NCBI GenBank assembly: GCA_011390635.1
Contig: JAABSA010000032.1
Coordinates: 1-46,090, forward strand
Length of the DNA stretch: 46,090 nt
Source: Desulfotignum sp.
GTDB lineage: Bacteria > Desulfobacterota > Desulfobacteria > Desulfobacterales > Desulfobacteraceae
Direction of reading: 5' to 3'
In this document: positions 24,398 to 32,593 of the stretch, piece by piece
Layout of the letters: each line of letters starts with the position of its first letter
Numbering within the stretch: the first letter of the stretch is position 1
The notes under the pieces: model-generated
Seen by the model: only the letters and a program-made list of their open reading frames with translations
What the model was told of the DNA's origin: nothing
The model's database searches: none
Made by a program: the position numbers and the translations under genes

Positions 24398-24868
24398 TCA
24401 GGCTGCATTCAATGCATCATGAAACAGGATACATTTTTTTTTTGAAAAAACACTTTCCATCAGGTTGTCGATATTTTCCAGGACAGCTTCTCTGCGGTGA
24501 ATCCCCAAAGGGTAGTCTTCAGATATGATGGCCATGGCCATTATACTCAACAGTTTTACCCGTTCTTTCAGAATATGGGAAGAGGTATGTGATCCAAGAC
24601 CGGATAAATCCGTGTGCATTACCAGTCGATGCACTTCAGCAGCATTTTCCAGGACCGCCTTTTTCCTGAACGTCCCGGTGGGATATCCTTTCAGCCTGGC
24701 CGTAATCATCACCATTAACAAATGAAGCCTCATCAGAAAAACATGCTGTTCATCCATGGCATCAGGGCATATCCGGGATGGACCAAATTGCTTCATTTCA
24801 TTATCCAAAAAAATTAAGTTGTTGAAAAAAAACGGTATTTCAGGATTTTTGTATCCCATCAGCATCAC
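24398..24868 (-). CDS. Hypothetical protein with internal duplication
   Basis: A 156-residue protein that I do not recognise. It contains two copies of a motif, YPTGTFRKKAVLEN (residues 62-75) and YPLGIHRREAVLEN (residues 119-132), each preceded by a hydrophobic helix (LLMVMITARLKG and LSIMAMAIISED). This points to a duplicated helical unit. No signal peptide is clear. The first codon is GTG followed by ATGs at codons 2 and 4, with no good ribosome site; a start at Met25 is also possible. It lies 13 bases after the GTPase gene and 26 bases before the receiver-domain gene, so all three probably form one operon. Confidence 0.65.
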   Translation of the reverse strand: MMLMGYKNPEIPFFFNNLIFLDNEMKQFGPSRICPDAMDEQHVFLMRLHLLMVMITARLKGYPTGTFRKKAVLENAAEVHRLVMHTDLSGLGSHTSSHILKERVKLLSIMAMAIISEDYPLGIHRREAVLENIDNLMESVFSKKKCILFHDALNAA

Positions 24869-24881
24869 ATATATATGTTTA

Positions 24882-27098
24882 TCATTTTATCCGAAGAATT
24901 TCCAGACGAATCTGTTCCAGGCTGGATATGATGGTGGTAATTTTTTCCTGCTGGGCCAGTTTCTGGTTTTGTCTGAGATCAAAAAGCTGCGCCATGTCTG
25001 CATCCAAGGACTCATACAATACAAAGCGATCATGAATTTTTTCGGTTACATCCCGGGTAACGGCCTGGATCAGGGGAATAAAATAATGTTTTTTCATCCT
25101 GTCATGAAACAGATCGATCTTTTGGTCCGCCGCAGCCATACACTGTTTTTTTATTCTGCCGGCTGCTGCATCAAATCCGGGGGTAAATGAAAATTGCCTT
25201 TTGCCTTTGAGGACCAAAATTATGCGTGAAAAAAATGTAACACCCAGTTCAGTAAACGCACCTGCCTGTATCCGGGCCGAATAATCAGGAGAAAACCCGG
25301 TTTTTGGCAGTGTCAGCCCAAGTATTTTTTTTATGGCCTGAACATCCACAGCCATGGCAAAATCGCTTTGCGTTGACAGTGCCTGGTCATTCATCATATG
25401 CTCTTCCGGTTCCATGGCAGGAATCAGTTTTTGAAAATCAACCTGATAAGAATCCAGAAGAGACTGACAATAGGTTTCAATTCGGTTTTCATTTTCCGTC
25501 ACCAGGGCGTTGATATCCGGCAGCACATGCCTGATGACGAACATGTCCAGATCTCGTTTGAAATCCTGGAAAAGCAGATACAAAATCTTTTGAAACCCAA
25601 GCTCTTTTACCCGGTTTTGATAGGGTCCTGTATCAAGAGAGGTATTGCGGATGAATTCACGGATCTTTTGCCGGATATGGCTGGCATCCTTTGCAAAACT
25701 GTTTTCCAGATGGGTTTCAATCTCACTGATCAGCCCGGATACCGCACCGGGAATAGCGTTTTCCACTATGAATTTAAGCCTGGCAGCAGTGCTGCGTATC
25801 TGTCCAAGATGGTGTTCTGTTTTTTTTCGGCCGTCCATGTCAGATACCAGCACCTGCCTGTGCAGGAGTGCCTTTTTTTTCATGGCCACGGTCATGGTGT
25901 GCAGCCGCTCCAGGTGGTTGGAAACCAGCAACCGGTGGTGATGGTGTGCCAGCAAGGCCCCAAAATGCCGGAAAAAGTATTTTGCGTTATGTTTGCAGTA
26001 CCGGGCCATGGCTGTATCTTCCTGCCACAGAACCAGGCGTTTTCTGTCCCGCTGGCCCAGCTTTTTTTCCATGGCACAAAACAGTTCCAATAAAGCGGAA
26101 AAAGAAAACACCTCAGGATCGGCAGTCAATAATCCAAGGTCCCGGCGGGTCTGATTTTCTATGGCCTGCAGGTCTTCCAGGGTGTCATGTTCAGACAGAT
26201 CACAGTTGTTGACAAAAACAATATTGTCCAGCAGTCCCAGCCGGCGGATAAGTTTCAAAAAATGCAGGTCTGACTGGCGCAGGCCTGTCCTGGAACTGAT
26301 GCAGTAGATGATAAGATTGGATTCTTGAATATAGCGCAGGATCTGATGCAGCTGATCCGGATCTGTGGAATCAGTACCCTGGCAGTCAGCGATTTCAATG
26401 TTGGGTTCCAGCACTTTTCCAAACAGTTCCAGACAGACATCCCTGACATAAAAAGCATTGGCTGGATTACCTGTAAATGTTTTATGGTTTTCAAACTGCT
26501 TTGCTTCAAACACCAAACAGCTTTGATCTGGTCCCACAAGGGTGTGACAGGTTTCATACCCTTCCAGGGCATGGCGTATCACCAGGATTTCCGGACGTAT
26601 CCCCTGGTCAATGACGGGAAAATCCTGCACCAGTTTTTCATACACCTGTTTCAAAAAAGCACGGTCTTTTTTTCTGCGCAGATCAAACCCTGCAATATCA
26701 ACGGGTTGGTTTTTTTGACCATTTTCAGGAAACATTCCCAGGGTGTTTCGCAGGAGTCCGTTGATATCATCCCAGGATTTAAGAAAAACCAAGGCCCGAT
26801 TTTTACGGCCTTTTCGCATACGGGTGGTGATGGATGTAACAACCCCGGCACCTCTTTTCACCACTTCTTTTCCGATCATGGCATTGATGAGGGTGCTTTT
26901 TCCCGATTTTATGACCCCGGCCACCGCTATTTTAATCAGATTGGAACGGACCTGTTCCGGAATACTGCGACATCTCTTTTTGTAGATGTGAAGGGCATCA
27001 CCAGACATTCGGGGCAGATCTTCCATCGTCTCAATCACCGCCAGCAGGTCGGATACAATGGTATCAATGGTCTGGTATAAAGCAGTATGTGGAGCCAT
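24882..27098 (-). CDS. Dynamin-like GTPase
   Basis: A 738-residue protein with an N-terminal dynamin-type GTPase domain: P-loop AGVIKSGKSTLINAMIG near residue 60, switch region with conserved Thr (VVTSITTRMRKG), DxxG as IADCQGTDS near residue 235, and a guanine-specificity motif FVNNCDL near residue 295. The rest is long and helical with charged coiled-coil segments, and no definite membrane anchor. Bacterial dynamin-like proteins remodel or protect membranes. Here it is a single gene rather than the usual tandem pair. ATG 27098 is preferred over TTG 27104. It follows yqgE by 20 bases. Confidence 0.85.
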   Translation of the reverse strand: MAPHTALYQTIDTIVSDLLAVIETMEDLPRMSGDALHIYKKRCRSIPEQVRSNLIKIAVAGVIKSGKSTLINAMIGKEVVKRGAGVVTSITTRMRKGRKNRALVFLKSWDDINGLLRNTLGMFPENGQKNQPVDIAGFDLRRKKDRAFLKQVYEKLVQDFPVIDQGIRPEILVIRHALEGYETCHTLVGPDQSCLVFEAKQFENHKTFTGNPANAFYVRDVCLELFGKVLEPNIEIADCQGTDSTDPDQLHQILRYIQESNLIIYCISSRTGLRQSDLHFLKLIRRLGLLDNIVFVNNCDLSEHDTLEDLQAIENQTRRDLGLLTADPEVFSFSALLELFCAMEKKLGQRDRKRLVLWQEDTAMARYCKHNAKYFFRHFGALLAHHHHRLLVSNHLERLHTMTVAMKKKALLHRQVLVSDMDGRKKTEHHLGQIRSTAARLKFIVENAIPGAVSGLISEIETHLENSFAKDASHIRQKIREFIRNTSLDTGPYQNRVKELGFQKILYLLFQDFKRDLDMFVIRHVLPDINALVTENENRIETYCQSLLDSYQVDFQKLIPAMEPEEHMMNDQALSTQSDFAMAVDVQAIKKILGLTLPKTGFSPDYSARIQAGAFTELGVTFFSRIILVLKGKRQFSFTPGFDAAAGRIKKQCMAAADQKIDLFHDRMKKHYFIPLIQAVTRDVTEKIHDRFVLYESLDADMAQLFDLRQNQKLAQQEKITTIISSLEQIRLEILRIK

Positions 27099-27118
27099 AG
27101 TCAAGGCGCTTGAAGGGG

Positions 27119-27649
27119 TTAGGAGATCAACATCATGGCTTTTTCATATTTATGGTCGTACGGGGTAAAAAACATGATTTCTTTTGTCATGGGACAGGTC
27201 AGCCATGCATTATCATTGAGTTCATTATCCAGCTGCATGGGTCCCCAGCCGGCACATCCCAGCATGATCATAAAAGAGGCAGGGCCTTTTTGCACCGCAA
27301 TGGCTTCCAGGATATCCCGGGAATTGCTCAGGGCAAGCCAGTCGGTGACCTTAAGGGTTTCATTCCAGTCAAATGGCGGTCCATGGAGTACAAACACACC
27401 TGAGGGCTGCACCGGGCCCCCCAGATAAATATCGAGTTTGTTCACGCTTTCATCAAAAGTGATATTCAGATCCTCAAAAAGTTCGCGCCCGGTGAGCAGC
27501 GGATGGATCTTATTAACAATAAACCCCAGGGCCCCTGATTCATTGTGTTCACACATGCCGGTCAGTGTCTGGGCAAAATTGGGATCAGGAAGTCCGGGCA
27601 TTGCCAGAAGAAATTTACCTTTCATGGTTTCGGGAATCATATCAGCCAT
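27119..27649 (-). CDS. YqgE/AlgH family protein (UPF0301)
   Basis: A 176-residue cytoplasmic protein with the family's hallmark N-terminus KGKFLLAMPGLPDPNF, followed by HNESGALGFIVNKI near residue 33, YLGGPVQPSGVFVLH near residue 75 and LGCAGWGPMQLDNELNDNAW near residue 130. Members were named for a regulatory effect on alginate in Pseudomonas, but their biochemical role is unknown. GGAG lies 8 bases before the ATG. It begins the yqgE-GTPase-unknown-receiver string. Confidence 0.93.
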   Translation of the reverse strand: MADMIPETMKGKFLLAMPGLPDPNFAQTLTGMCEHNESGALGFIVNKIHPLLTGRELFEDLNITFDESVNKLDIYLGGPVQPSGVFVLHGPPFDWNETLKVTDWLALSNSRDILEAIAVQKGPASFMIMLGCAGWGPMQLDNELNDNAWLTCPMTKEIMFFTPYDHKYEKAMMLIS

Positions 27650-27794
27650 TGACCTGCTCCAAAATTCATTTTATCAATTCCATTTTTTGCACATGTTACA
27701 GCAATAGTGTTAAATATTTTTGCCACATTTGCAATACTTTTGTGCCTGCGGCAATCTGGTGCATACCCCATGGTGACCCTGAAAAAAAGTGGGG

Positions 27795-29213
27795 TTATGT
27801 ATCTTCTTTTCTACCATATACATCTTCAAACCGGACAATATCATCCTCCCCCAGATATGATCCGGACTGGACCTCAATAAGTTCCAGGGGTATTTTACCG
27901 GGATTTTCCAGGCGGTGGGTGGTGCCTAAAGGAATATAGGTGGATTCATCTTCTTTGAGCAGAAACTGTTCATCATCCTTGGTGACAATGGCACTGCCCG
28001 AGACTACGGTCCAGTGCTCAGCCCGGTGGAAATGTTTTTGCAGCGACAACGTGGCACCGGGCTTTACCGTGATGCGCTTCACCTGATACCGCTGGGATAT
28101 GTCAATGGTTTCATAATCTCCCCATGGCCTGTATACCTTGGCATGGGTACTGGATTCCGGACGTTTCAAGGCCTTGAGCTGTTTTACGATCTGATTGACA
28201 TCCTGGACCCGGTTTCTCGGAGAAACCAGGACAGCATCCTTTGTTTCCACCACCACAAATGCATCCAGGCCCACTGCTGCCACCAGGCGGCTCTGGGCAT
28301 TGATATAGGAGTCTTTGACATCATGGGTCAACACATCACCCTTGAGAACATTGGCATCGTGATCTTTGGCCTCGGTCTGGTACAACGCGTCAAAAGAGCC
28401 CAGATCATTCCACCCGGCATCCAGAAAGATCATCACGCCCTTCCGGGTTTTTTCCATAACTGCATAATCAATGGAATCAGGGGAAACCTGTTCAAATATG
28501 GTTTTATCCACCCGGAAAAAATCCAGGTCCTGGTTTCCGGCTGCAACCGCTCTGCGGCATATGGCAACCATGTCCGGGGCCTGGCGTTCAAGCTCCTGCA
28601 AAATAGTTGAGGCCTGGAACATGAACATGCCCGAATTCCAGCAATAGTCTCCGGCTGTCAGATAACGGCTGGCTGTCTCCAGATCCGGTTTTTCAACAAA
28701 CCGTTTGATCTCACAGGCATTGTCTCCCAGCACAGACCCTTTCTGGATATATCCATACCCGGTTTCAGGGGCAGTGGGAACAATACCAAAGGTAAGCAGA
28801 TATCCCTTTTCTGCCAGTGTTTCTCCCTGGTGCACAGCCGCGTGCAAGGCATCGGTTTTTTCGATGCGGTGGTCTGCAGGCAGCACCAGCAGCACCGGGT
28901 CCTGGTCCATGGCCAGCAGCTTGACAGCAGCCAGGGCAATAGCAGGTGCCGTGTTTCTGGCTGCCGGCTCCAGGATAATGGCCTGGGGATTTACCTGAAT
29001 CTGCCGCATCTGCTCTGCCGCCATGAACCTGTGGTCTTCATTGCACACAATCACAGGCAGATCTGTATGCCGGGTTTCTTCCAGGCGAAGCACCGTGTTC
29101 TGGAGCATGGTATGCTGGTTGTACATATTGATGAGCTGCTTGGGATACAATTGTCTGGACAAGGGCCACAACCGGGTGCCGGAGCCCCCTGCCAGAATTA
29201 CCGGAACAATCAT
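27795..29213 (-). CDS. manC: Mannose-1-phosphate guanylyltransferase / mannose-6-phosphate isomerase
   Basis: A bifunctional 472-residue enzyme making GDP-mannose for surface polysaccharides. The N-terminal nucleotidyltransferase shows VILAGGSGTRLWPLSRQLYP at residue 5 and FVEKP near residue 170. The C-terminal cupin isomerase domain (residues 360-472) shows RPWGDYETID, LQKHFHRAEHWTVVSG with the metal-binding His, and IPLGTTHRLENPG. ATG 29213 with GGAG 6 bases upstream is the start; the longer frame is unrelated. It is the third gene after a universal stress protein and an ArsR-methyltransferase. Confidence 0.95.
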   Translation of the reverse strand: MIVPVILAGGSGTRLWPLSRQLYPKQLINMYNQHTMLQNTVLRLEETRHTDLPVIVCNEDHRFMAAEQMRQIQVNPQAIILEPAARNTAPAIALAAVKLLAMDQDPVLLVLPADHRIEKTDALHAAVHQGETLAEKGYLLTFGIVPTAPETGYGYIQKGSVLGDNACEIKRFVEKPDLETASRYLTAGDYCWNSGMFMFQASTILQELERQAPDMVAICRRAVAAGNQDLDFFRVDKTIFEQVSPDSIDYAVMEKTRKGVMIFLDAGWNDLGSFDALYQTEAKDHDANVLKGDVLTHDVKDSYINAQSRLVAAVGLDAFVVVETKDAVLVSPRNRVQDVNQIVKQLKALKRPESSTHAKVYRPWGDYETIDISQRYQVKRITVKPGATLSLQKHFHRAEHWTVVSGSAIVTKDDEQFLLKEDESTYIPLGTTHRLENPGKIPLELIEVQSGSYLGEDDIVRFEDVYGRKEDT

Positions 29214-29226
29214 GGTATCTCCTTTA

Positions 29227-30138
29227 TCATTTTTTTGCTGTAAACAGGTGAATGGACAATCCCCGTTCCACTGCATATTCATCCAGAGACTGCAGACTAA
29301 ACCCGCTGTGTGCAAGCCACTCTTTTACCTGGTTTTTCTCAAATCCCAGCCAGGAGCCGCCGATGATCTCTTTGATATCTTCCTGGTCATGGTGTTTAAA
29401 ATCAGCCAGCAAAAACAGCCCGCCCGGTGTAAGCACCCGGAAAACTTCACGAATGGCTTCCTCGGGTTGAAAAATATGATACAACACCATACTCATCACA
29501 ACCGTGTCCACTTCCCGGTCCTTCATGGGCAGATGCTCCACTTCCCCCAGCCGCAATTCAATGGCATCAGCATCCGGCAGTTTTATTCTGGCCTGTTCCA
29601 GCATTTCAGGGGAGGCATCCACACCGATGAGCAACCGGTTGTTATCCCGGACCAATTGACCCAAAAGCTCGCCTGTGCCGCATCCTAAATCTGCAATGCT
29701 GTTCCGGCCGAAGATCTGCTGCTTGAGTATGGCATTGAGGTTGAAATTTCCCAGCACTTCTTTTTTCAACCCTTCCCACTGGGGCGCTACGGTCCTGAAA
29801 AACCGTTTGGTGCGATTTTTTCTGATGGTGATAATCTGCCGGGCTTTTTCCAGGTCCAGACAAAAAACGGGATTGTCCTGAATGCTTGCACAGGCAAGTG
29901 TAATCAAAGCGCGGGTTTCCGGGTGTCTGGCAGCACAATAATACATAAAACTGCCCTCTTTTCTGGCAACCAGCAGCCCGGACTCCAGCAGAATTTTCAA
30001 ATGCCGGGACACCCCGGACTGGATCATATCCACTATGGAAACAATTTCGTTTACACTCAGTTCCACCTCATTGAGAATATGGAGCAGCCGCAGCCGGGTG
30101 GGGTCGGAGAGTGCTTTGAATTGTTTGATGATTTCCAT
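29227..30138 (-). CDS. ArsR-type regulator fused to a SAM-dependent methyltransferase
   Basis: A 303-residue fusion. The first 90 residues form an ArsR/SmtB winged helix (LSDPTRLRLLHILNEVELSV, then IQSGVSRHLKILLESGLLVARKEG); no metal-binding Cys cluster is visible. Residues 130-303 are a class I methyltransferase with IADLGCGTGELLGQL, LLIGVDASPEMLEQA and LRLGEVEHLPMKDREVDTVV. Such fusions are common, and some may tie transcription to a small-molecule methyl acceptor, but the substrate is not known. The start could also be GTG 30144. It lies between the stress protein and manC with short gaps, suggesting an operon. Confidence 0.87.
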   Translation of the reverse strand: MEIIKQFKALSDPTRLRLLHILNEVELSVNEIVSIVDMIQSGVSRHLKILLESGLLVARKEGSFMYYCAARHPETRALITLACASIQDNPVFCLDLEKARQIITIRKNRTKRFFRTVAPQWEGLKKEVLGNFNLNAILKQQIFGRNSIADLGCGTGELLGQLVRDNNRLLIGVDASPEMLEQARIKLPDADAIELRLGEVEHLPMKDREVDTVVMSMVLYHIFQPEEAIREVFRVLTPGGLFLLADFKHHDQEDIKEIIGGSWLGFEKNQVKEWLAHSGFSLQSLDEYAVERGLSIHLFTAKK

Positions 30139-30156
30139 TACCACAACACCTTTGTA

Positions 30157-30549
30157 CTATTTTACGGTCACCACCGGACAATGGGCCTGGAGAATAACCG
30201 CCTGTGCGGTTGATCCGAATATGAGCTTTCCTACTTTGGACCGGCTTTTAACACCTATGATGATTTCATCCACTGCCTGTTCCTGCGCAAACCGTACAAT
30301 ATCCTCACCTGGTTCCATTCCCCTGACCAGCAGATGGGTTTCACAGGATATTTTTTTATCATCAAAAAACAATTGGGTCTGTCTCAGGTTTTCTTCGGCT
30401 GTCTGGACTATGGACTGCTCAACATTTGCCCCGCCCCTCATGGAGGTCACCACCAACACCTGTGCCCCAAAAGCATTGGCATGAAGCCCTGCAATTTCAA
30501 GCAGATCTTTTCCCACATTCACGCCCTTGTATCCCACCAGAATTTTCAT
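30157..30549 (-). CDS. Universal stress protein (UspA family)
   Basis: A 130-residue single-domain Usp. It opens with MKILVGYKGVNVGKDLLEIA and ends with the ATP-binding signature IIIGVKSRSKVGKLIFGSTA and ILQAHCPVVTVK. The GxxGx(9)G(S/T) pattern is intact, so ATP binding is likely. GGAGG stands 5 bases before the ATG. It heads a three-gene group with the ArsR-methyltransferase and manC. Confidence 0.92.
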   Translation of the reverse strand: MKILVGYKGVNVGKDLLEIAGLHANAFGAQVLVVTSMRGGANVEQSIVQTAEENLRQTQLFFDDKKISCETHLLVRGMEPGEDIVRFAQEQAVDEIIIGVKSRSKVGKLIFGSTAQAVILQAHCPVVTVK

Positions 30550-30689
30550 CTATACCTCCCCATGGTTGCTCGTTTTTTTGAACCTGTTTCCATTATAAGA
30601 TAATAATGCCATCCAATTATGGGGTTTTACCCCGGGAAAATCAAGCTGGAAAGAAAAATGCCCGCCTGTCCTGATGTTATCCCCTGGAT

Positions 30690-30725
30690 AAAAAAAAGGG
30701 CCCTGAAAATTTTCCAAGGCCCTTG
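30690..30725 (-). terminator. Terminator after tRNA-Cys
   Basis: On the minus strand AAGGGCC and GGCCCTT form a stem around an AT-rich loop, followed by a T run, about 11 bases beyond the tRNA-Cys CCA end. Confidence 0.75.
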
Positions 30726-30735
30726 CTTTTATTTT

Positions 30736-30810
30736 TGGAGGCGGCTTCCGGATTCGAACCGGAGAATAACGGCTTTGCAGGCCGTTGCCTTACCCCTTGG
30801 CCAAGCCGCC
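30736..30810 (-). tRNA. tRNA-Cys: tRNA-Cys(GCA)
   Basis: A 75-base tRNA with acceptor GGCGGCT/AGCCGCC, anticodon loop CTGCAAA, T-loop GTTCGAATC, the U73 discriminator expected for Cys, and encoded CCA. Confidence 0.95.
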
Positions 30811-30815
30811 GTGTC

Positions 30816-30890
30816 TGGAGCGGGAAACGGGATTTGAACCCGCGACTTCGACCTTGGCAAGGTCGCACTCTACCACTGAGTTATTCCCGC
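30816..30890 (-). tRNA. tRNA-Gly: tRNA-Gly(GCC)
   Basis: A 75-base tRNA with acceptor GCGGGAA/TTCCCGC, anticodon loop TTGCCAA, T-loop GTTCAAATC and encoded CCA. It is transcribed first, five bases ahead of tRNA-Cys. Confidence 0.95.
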
Positions 30891-30908
30891 TGAAGCAAAC
30901 AAAAGAAA

Positions 30909-30937
30909 TTTATATAAGGTTCACGCTTTTTTGTCAA
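30909..30937 (-). promoter_or_regulatory. Promoter of the tRNA-Gly/tRNA-Cys pair
   Basis: On the minus strand a perfect TTGACA (30932-30937), 17-base spacer and TATAAA (30909-30914) lie about 18 bases before the tRNA-Gly 5' end. Confidence 0.8.
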
Positions 30938-31000
30938 CATCAAATTGGACAAAACATGAAGTTTCCGGCAGCGATGATCTATCATGACCAGCAATTTTTA

Positions 31001-31645
31001 TCATCCGTTCTTTTTGTTCCAGTCTGCCAGAAAAGACGTAATGCCTTTGTCGGTCATGTGATGACCAGCCAGCTTTTTCAAGACTGCGTAGGGGATGGTG
31101 GCAATATCAGCACCCAGCAGGGCGGAATCCAGCACATGCAGAGAACTTCTCACGCTGGCCACGATGATTTCGGTATCAAAATCATAATTGGCAAAGATCT
31201 GGCCGATTTCATCCACCAGTTTCATGCCGTCCTCAGCCAGGTCATCCAGCCGGCCCACAAAGGGGGACACAAATGTGGCACCGGCCTTGGCGGCCATCAG
31301 GGCCTGCAGGGCGGAAAAAACCAGGGTGACGTTGGTTTTGATCCCTTCTGATGTCAGGGTTTTCACCGCCTTGAGCCCATCCACGGTCATGGGGATTTTT
31401 ACCACAATATTATCGGCAATCTTTGCCAGGTCCCGGGCTTCAGACACCATGCCTTCGTATTCCAGGCTGATGACTTCAGCGCTCACAGGGCCTTGCACTT
31501 CCCTGCAGATCCGGGCAATGATATCCTTGAACTCACCGTCTTCTCTGGCGATCAGAGATGGGTTGGTGGTGACACCATCCACCATGCCCATGCTGTTGGC
31601 ATCTTTAATCTGGTCGATATTGGCTGTATCAATAAAAAACTTCAC
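31001..31645 (-). CDS. Transaldolase, fructose-6-phosphate aldolase type
   Basis: A 214-residue member of the short transaldolase (TalC/Fsa) subfamily. The opening [25 protein letters not shown] near residue 27, the Schiff-base Lys in NIVVKIPMT near residue 84, and [10 protein letters not shown] near residue 130 are present. GTG 31645 is the start: AGGAGG lies 6 bases upstream, overlapping the end of folK; the ATG at 31660 would place that site inside the gene. Small-subfamily enzymes act either as transaldolase or as fructose-6-phosphate aldolase, which sequence alone here does not settle. It is the last gene of the long minus-strand operon. Confidence 0.92.
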   Translation of the reverse strand: MKFFIDTANIDQIKDANSMGMVDGVTTNPSLIAREDGEFKDIIARICREVQGPVSAEVISLEYEGMVSEARDLAKIADNIVVKIPMTVDGLKAVKTLTSEGIKTNVTLVFSALQALMAAKAGATFVSPFVGRLDDLAEDGMKLVDEIGQIFANYDFDTEIIVASVRSSLHVLDSALLGADIATIPYAVLKKLAGHHMTDKGITSFLADWNKKNG

Positions 31646-31646
31646 G

Positions 31647-32162
31647 TCAATCCTCCTCATCCAGGGCGATGACCGCCTGGTTTTCCTGTTTTTCTATTTT
31701 TTTATACAATGCTTGGGTGGTTGTTTTTAATACCGGATGAATTACTGCCGGTCCTATATCACACATGGGCTTTAAAACAAAGCATCTTTCATGCATCCTG
31801 GGATGGGGAATTTCCAGATTTTTTGTTTTCACAACCATGTCTGCAAAATAAATAATATCCAGATCAATTTTTCTGGGGCCGAACCGAAATGCCTTTCCCT
31901 GCTTGTCTATCTGGGTCTCTATCTGTTTTAAAATCGTAAGCAGAACCAGCGGATCAGGTGAGTCTATGTCGATTTTTACAACCCCGTTGACAAACCAGTC
32001 CTGGTCCGCAAAATTCTGGGGCTGGGTTTTATAAAACCTGGAAACAGCAGTCACCCGGAGCAATGGATGGGTATCCAGACAGGCAATGGCCAGGTGCAGG
32101 TTGGCAGCCTTGTCTCCTTTGTTGGAACCGATGCTCAGATAGGCAGTGGCGGGTAATACCAT
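31647..32162 (-). CDS. folK: Dihydropterin pyrophosphokinase
   Basis: 2-Amino-4-hydroxy-6-hydroxymethyldihydropteridine diphosphokinase of folate synthesis. At 171 residues it shows [15 protein letters not shown] at residue 8, VSRFYKTQP near residue 40, the signature [14 protein letters not shown] near residue 94 (two metal-binding Asp), and [16 protein letters not shown] near residue 117. The start overlaps the stop of the preceding lipoprotein gene by one base (TAATG), and one base separates its stop from the transaldolase GTG. Confidence 0.95.
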   Translation of the reverse strand: MVLPATAYLSIGSNKGDKAANLHLAIACLDTHPLLRVTAVSRFYKTQPQNFADQDWFVNGVVKIDIDSPDPLVLLTILKQIETQIDKQGKAFRFGPRKIDLDIIYFADMVVKTKNLEIPHPRMHERCFVLKPMCDIGPAVIHPVLKTTTQALYKKIEKQENQAVIALDEED

Positions 32163-32593
32163 TATTTTTTCTCAACCACAACGGTGCTGGAATACGCGGA
32201 TCTGATATCATTGTCCCCCACTGCCTGCACCCGGAAATACCGGGGTCTGGTGGTATCAGGCAAAGGCATCTCAAATACCATGCGGGGCATGGCTGCCTGG
32301 CCCACGGTCATAAAAACAAAGGGACAACCTTCGCAGTCTTCGGGCACTGCCATGGACACCTCAAAATACCGTGGGGAAAGGACAGCATTTTTGGGATCTG
32401 GTTCATGTGTCCAGGTCAGGATCATGCGGGTGCCTGTGATATCAGCTTTCACATTTTCCGGCGCTGCCAGGGCCTGGCCCGGCTTTTCCGGCAGATCCAG
32501 GGGCGTTTTTTTGCCGCATCCTGTACCCTGGATCAGGGCCAGGACAATAATTACGCAGACAGCCGAACGGCAGACAGCACTGTAATTTCTCAT
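32162..32593 (-). CDS. FN3-like lipoprotein downstream of argH
   Basis: A 143-residue lipoprotein precursor with a lipobox ending QGTGC at residues 22-26. The mature N-terminus CGKKTPLDLPEKP resembles the LptM/YifL-type small lipoprotein motif, and the rest (residues 43-140) looks like a fibronectin type III fold: APENVKADITGTRMILTW, RYFEVSMAV, and RYFRVQAVGDNDIRSAYS. It overlaps argH by four bases (ATGA). LptM assists LPS-transport assembly in E. coli; whether this longer protein does so is a guess. Confidence 0.72.
   Translation of the reverse strand: MRNYSAVCRSAVCVIIVLALIQGTGCGKKTPLDLPEKPGQALAAPENVKADITGTRMILTWTHEPDPKNAVLSPRYFEVSMAVPEDCEGCPFVFMTVGQAAMPRMVFEMPLPDTTRPRYFRVQAVGDNDIRSAYSSTVVVEKK

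Noticed and set aside
27761-27797. Hairpin at the manC 3' end as a terminator
   Set aside because: An ATACCCCA/TGGGGTTAT stem exists, but no T run follows on the minus strand, so termination is not supported.
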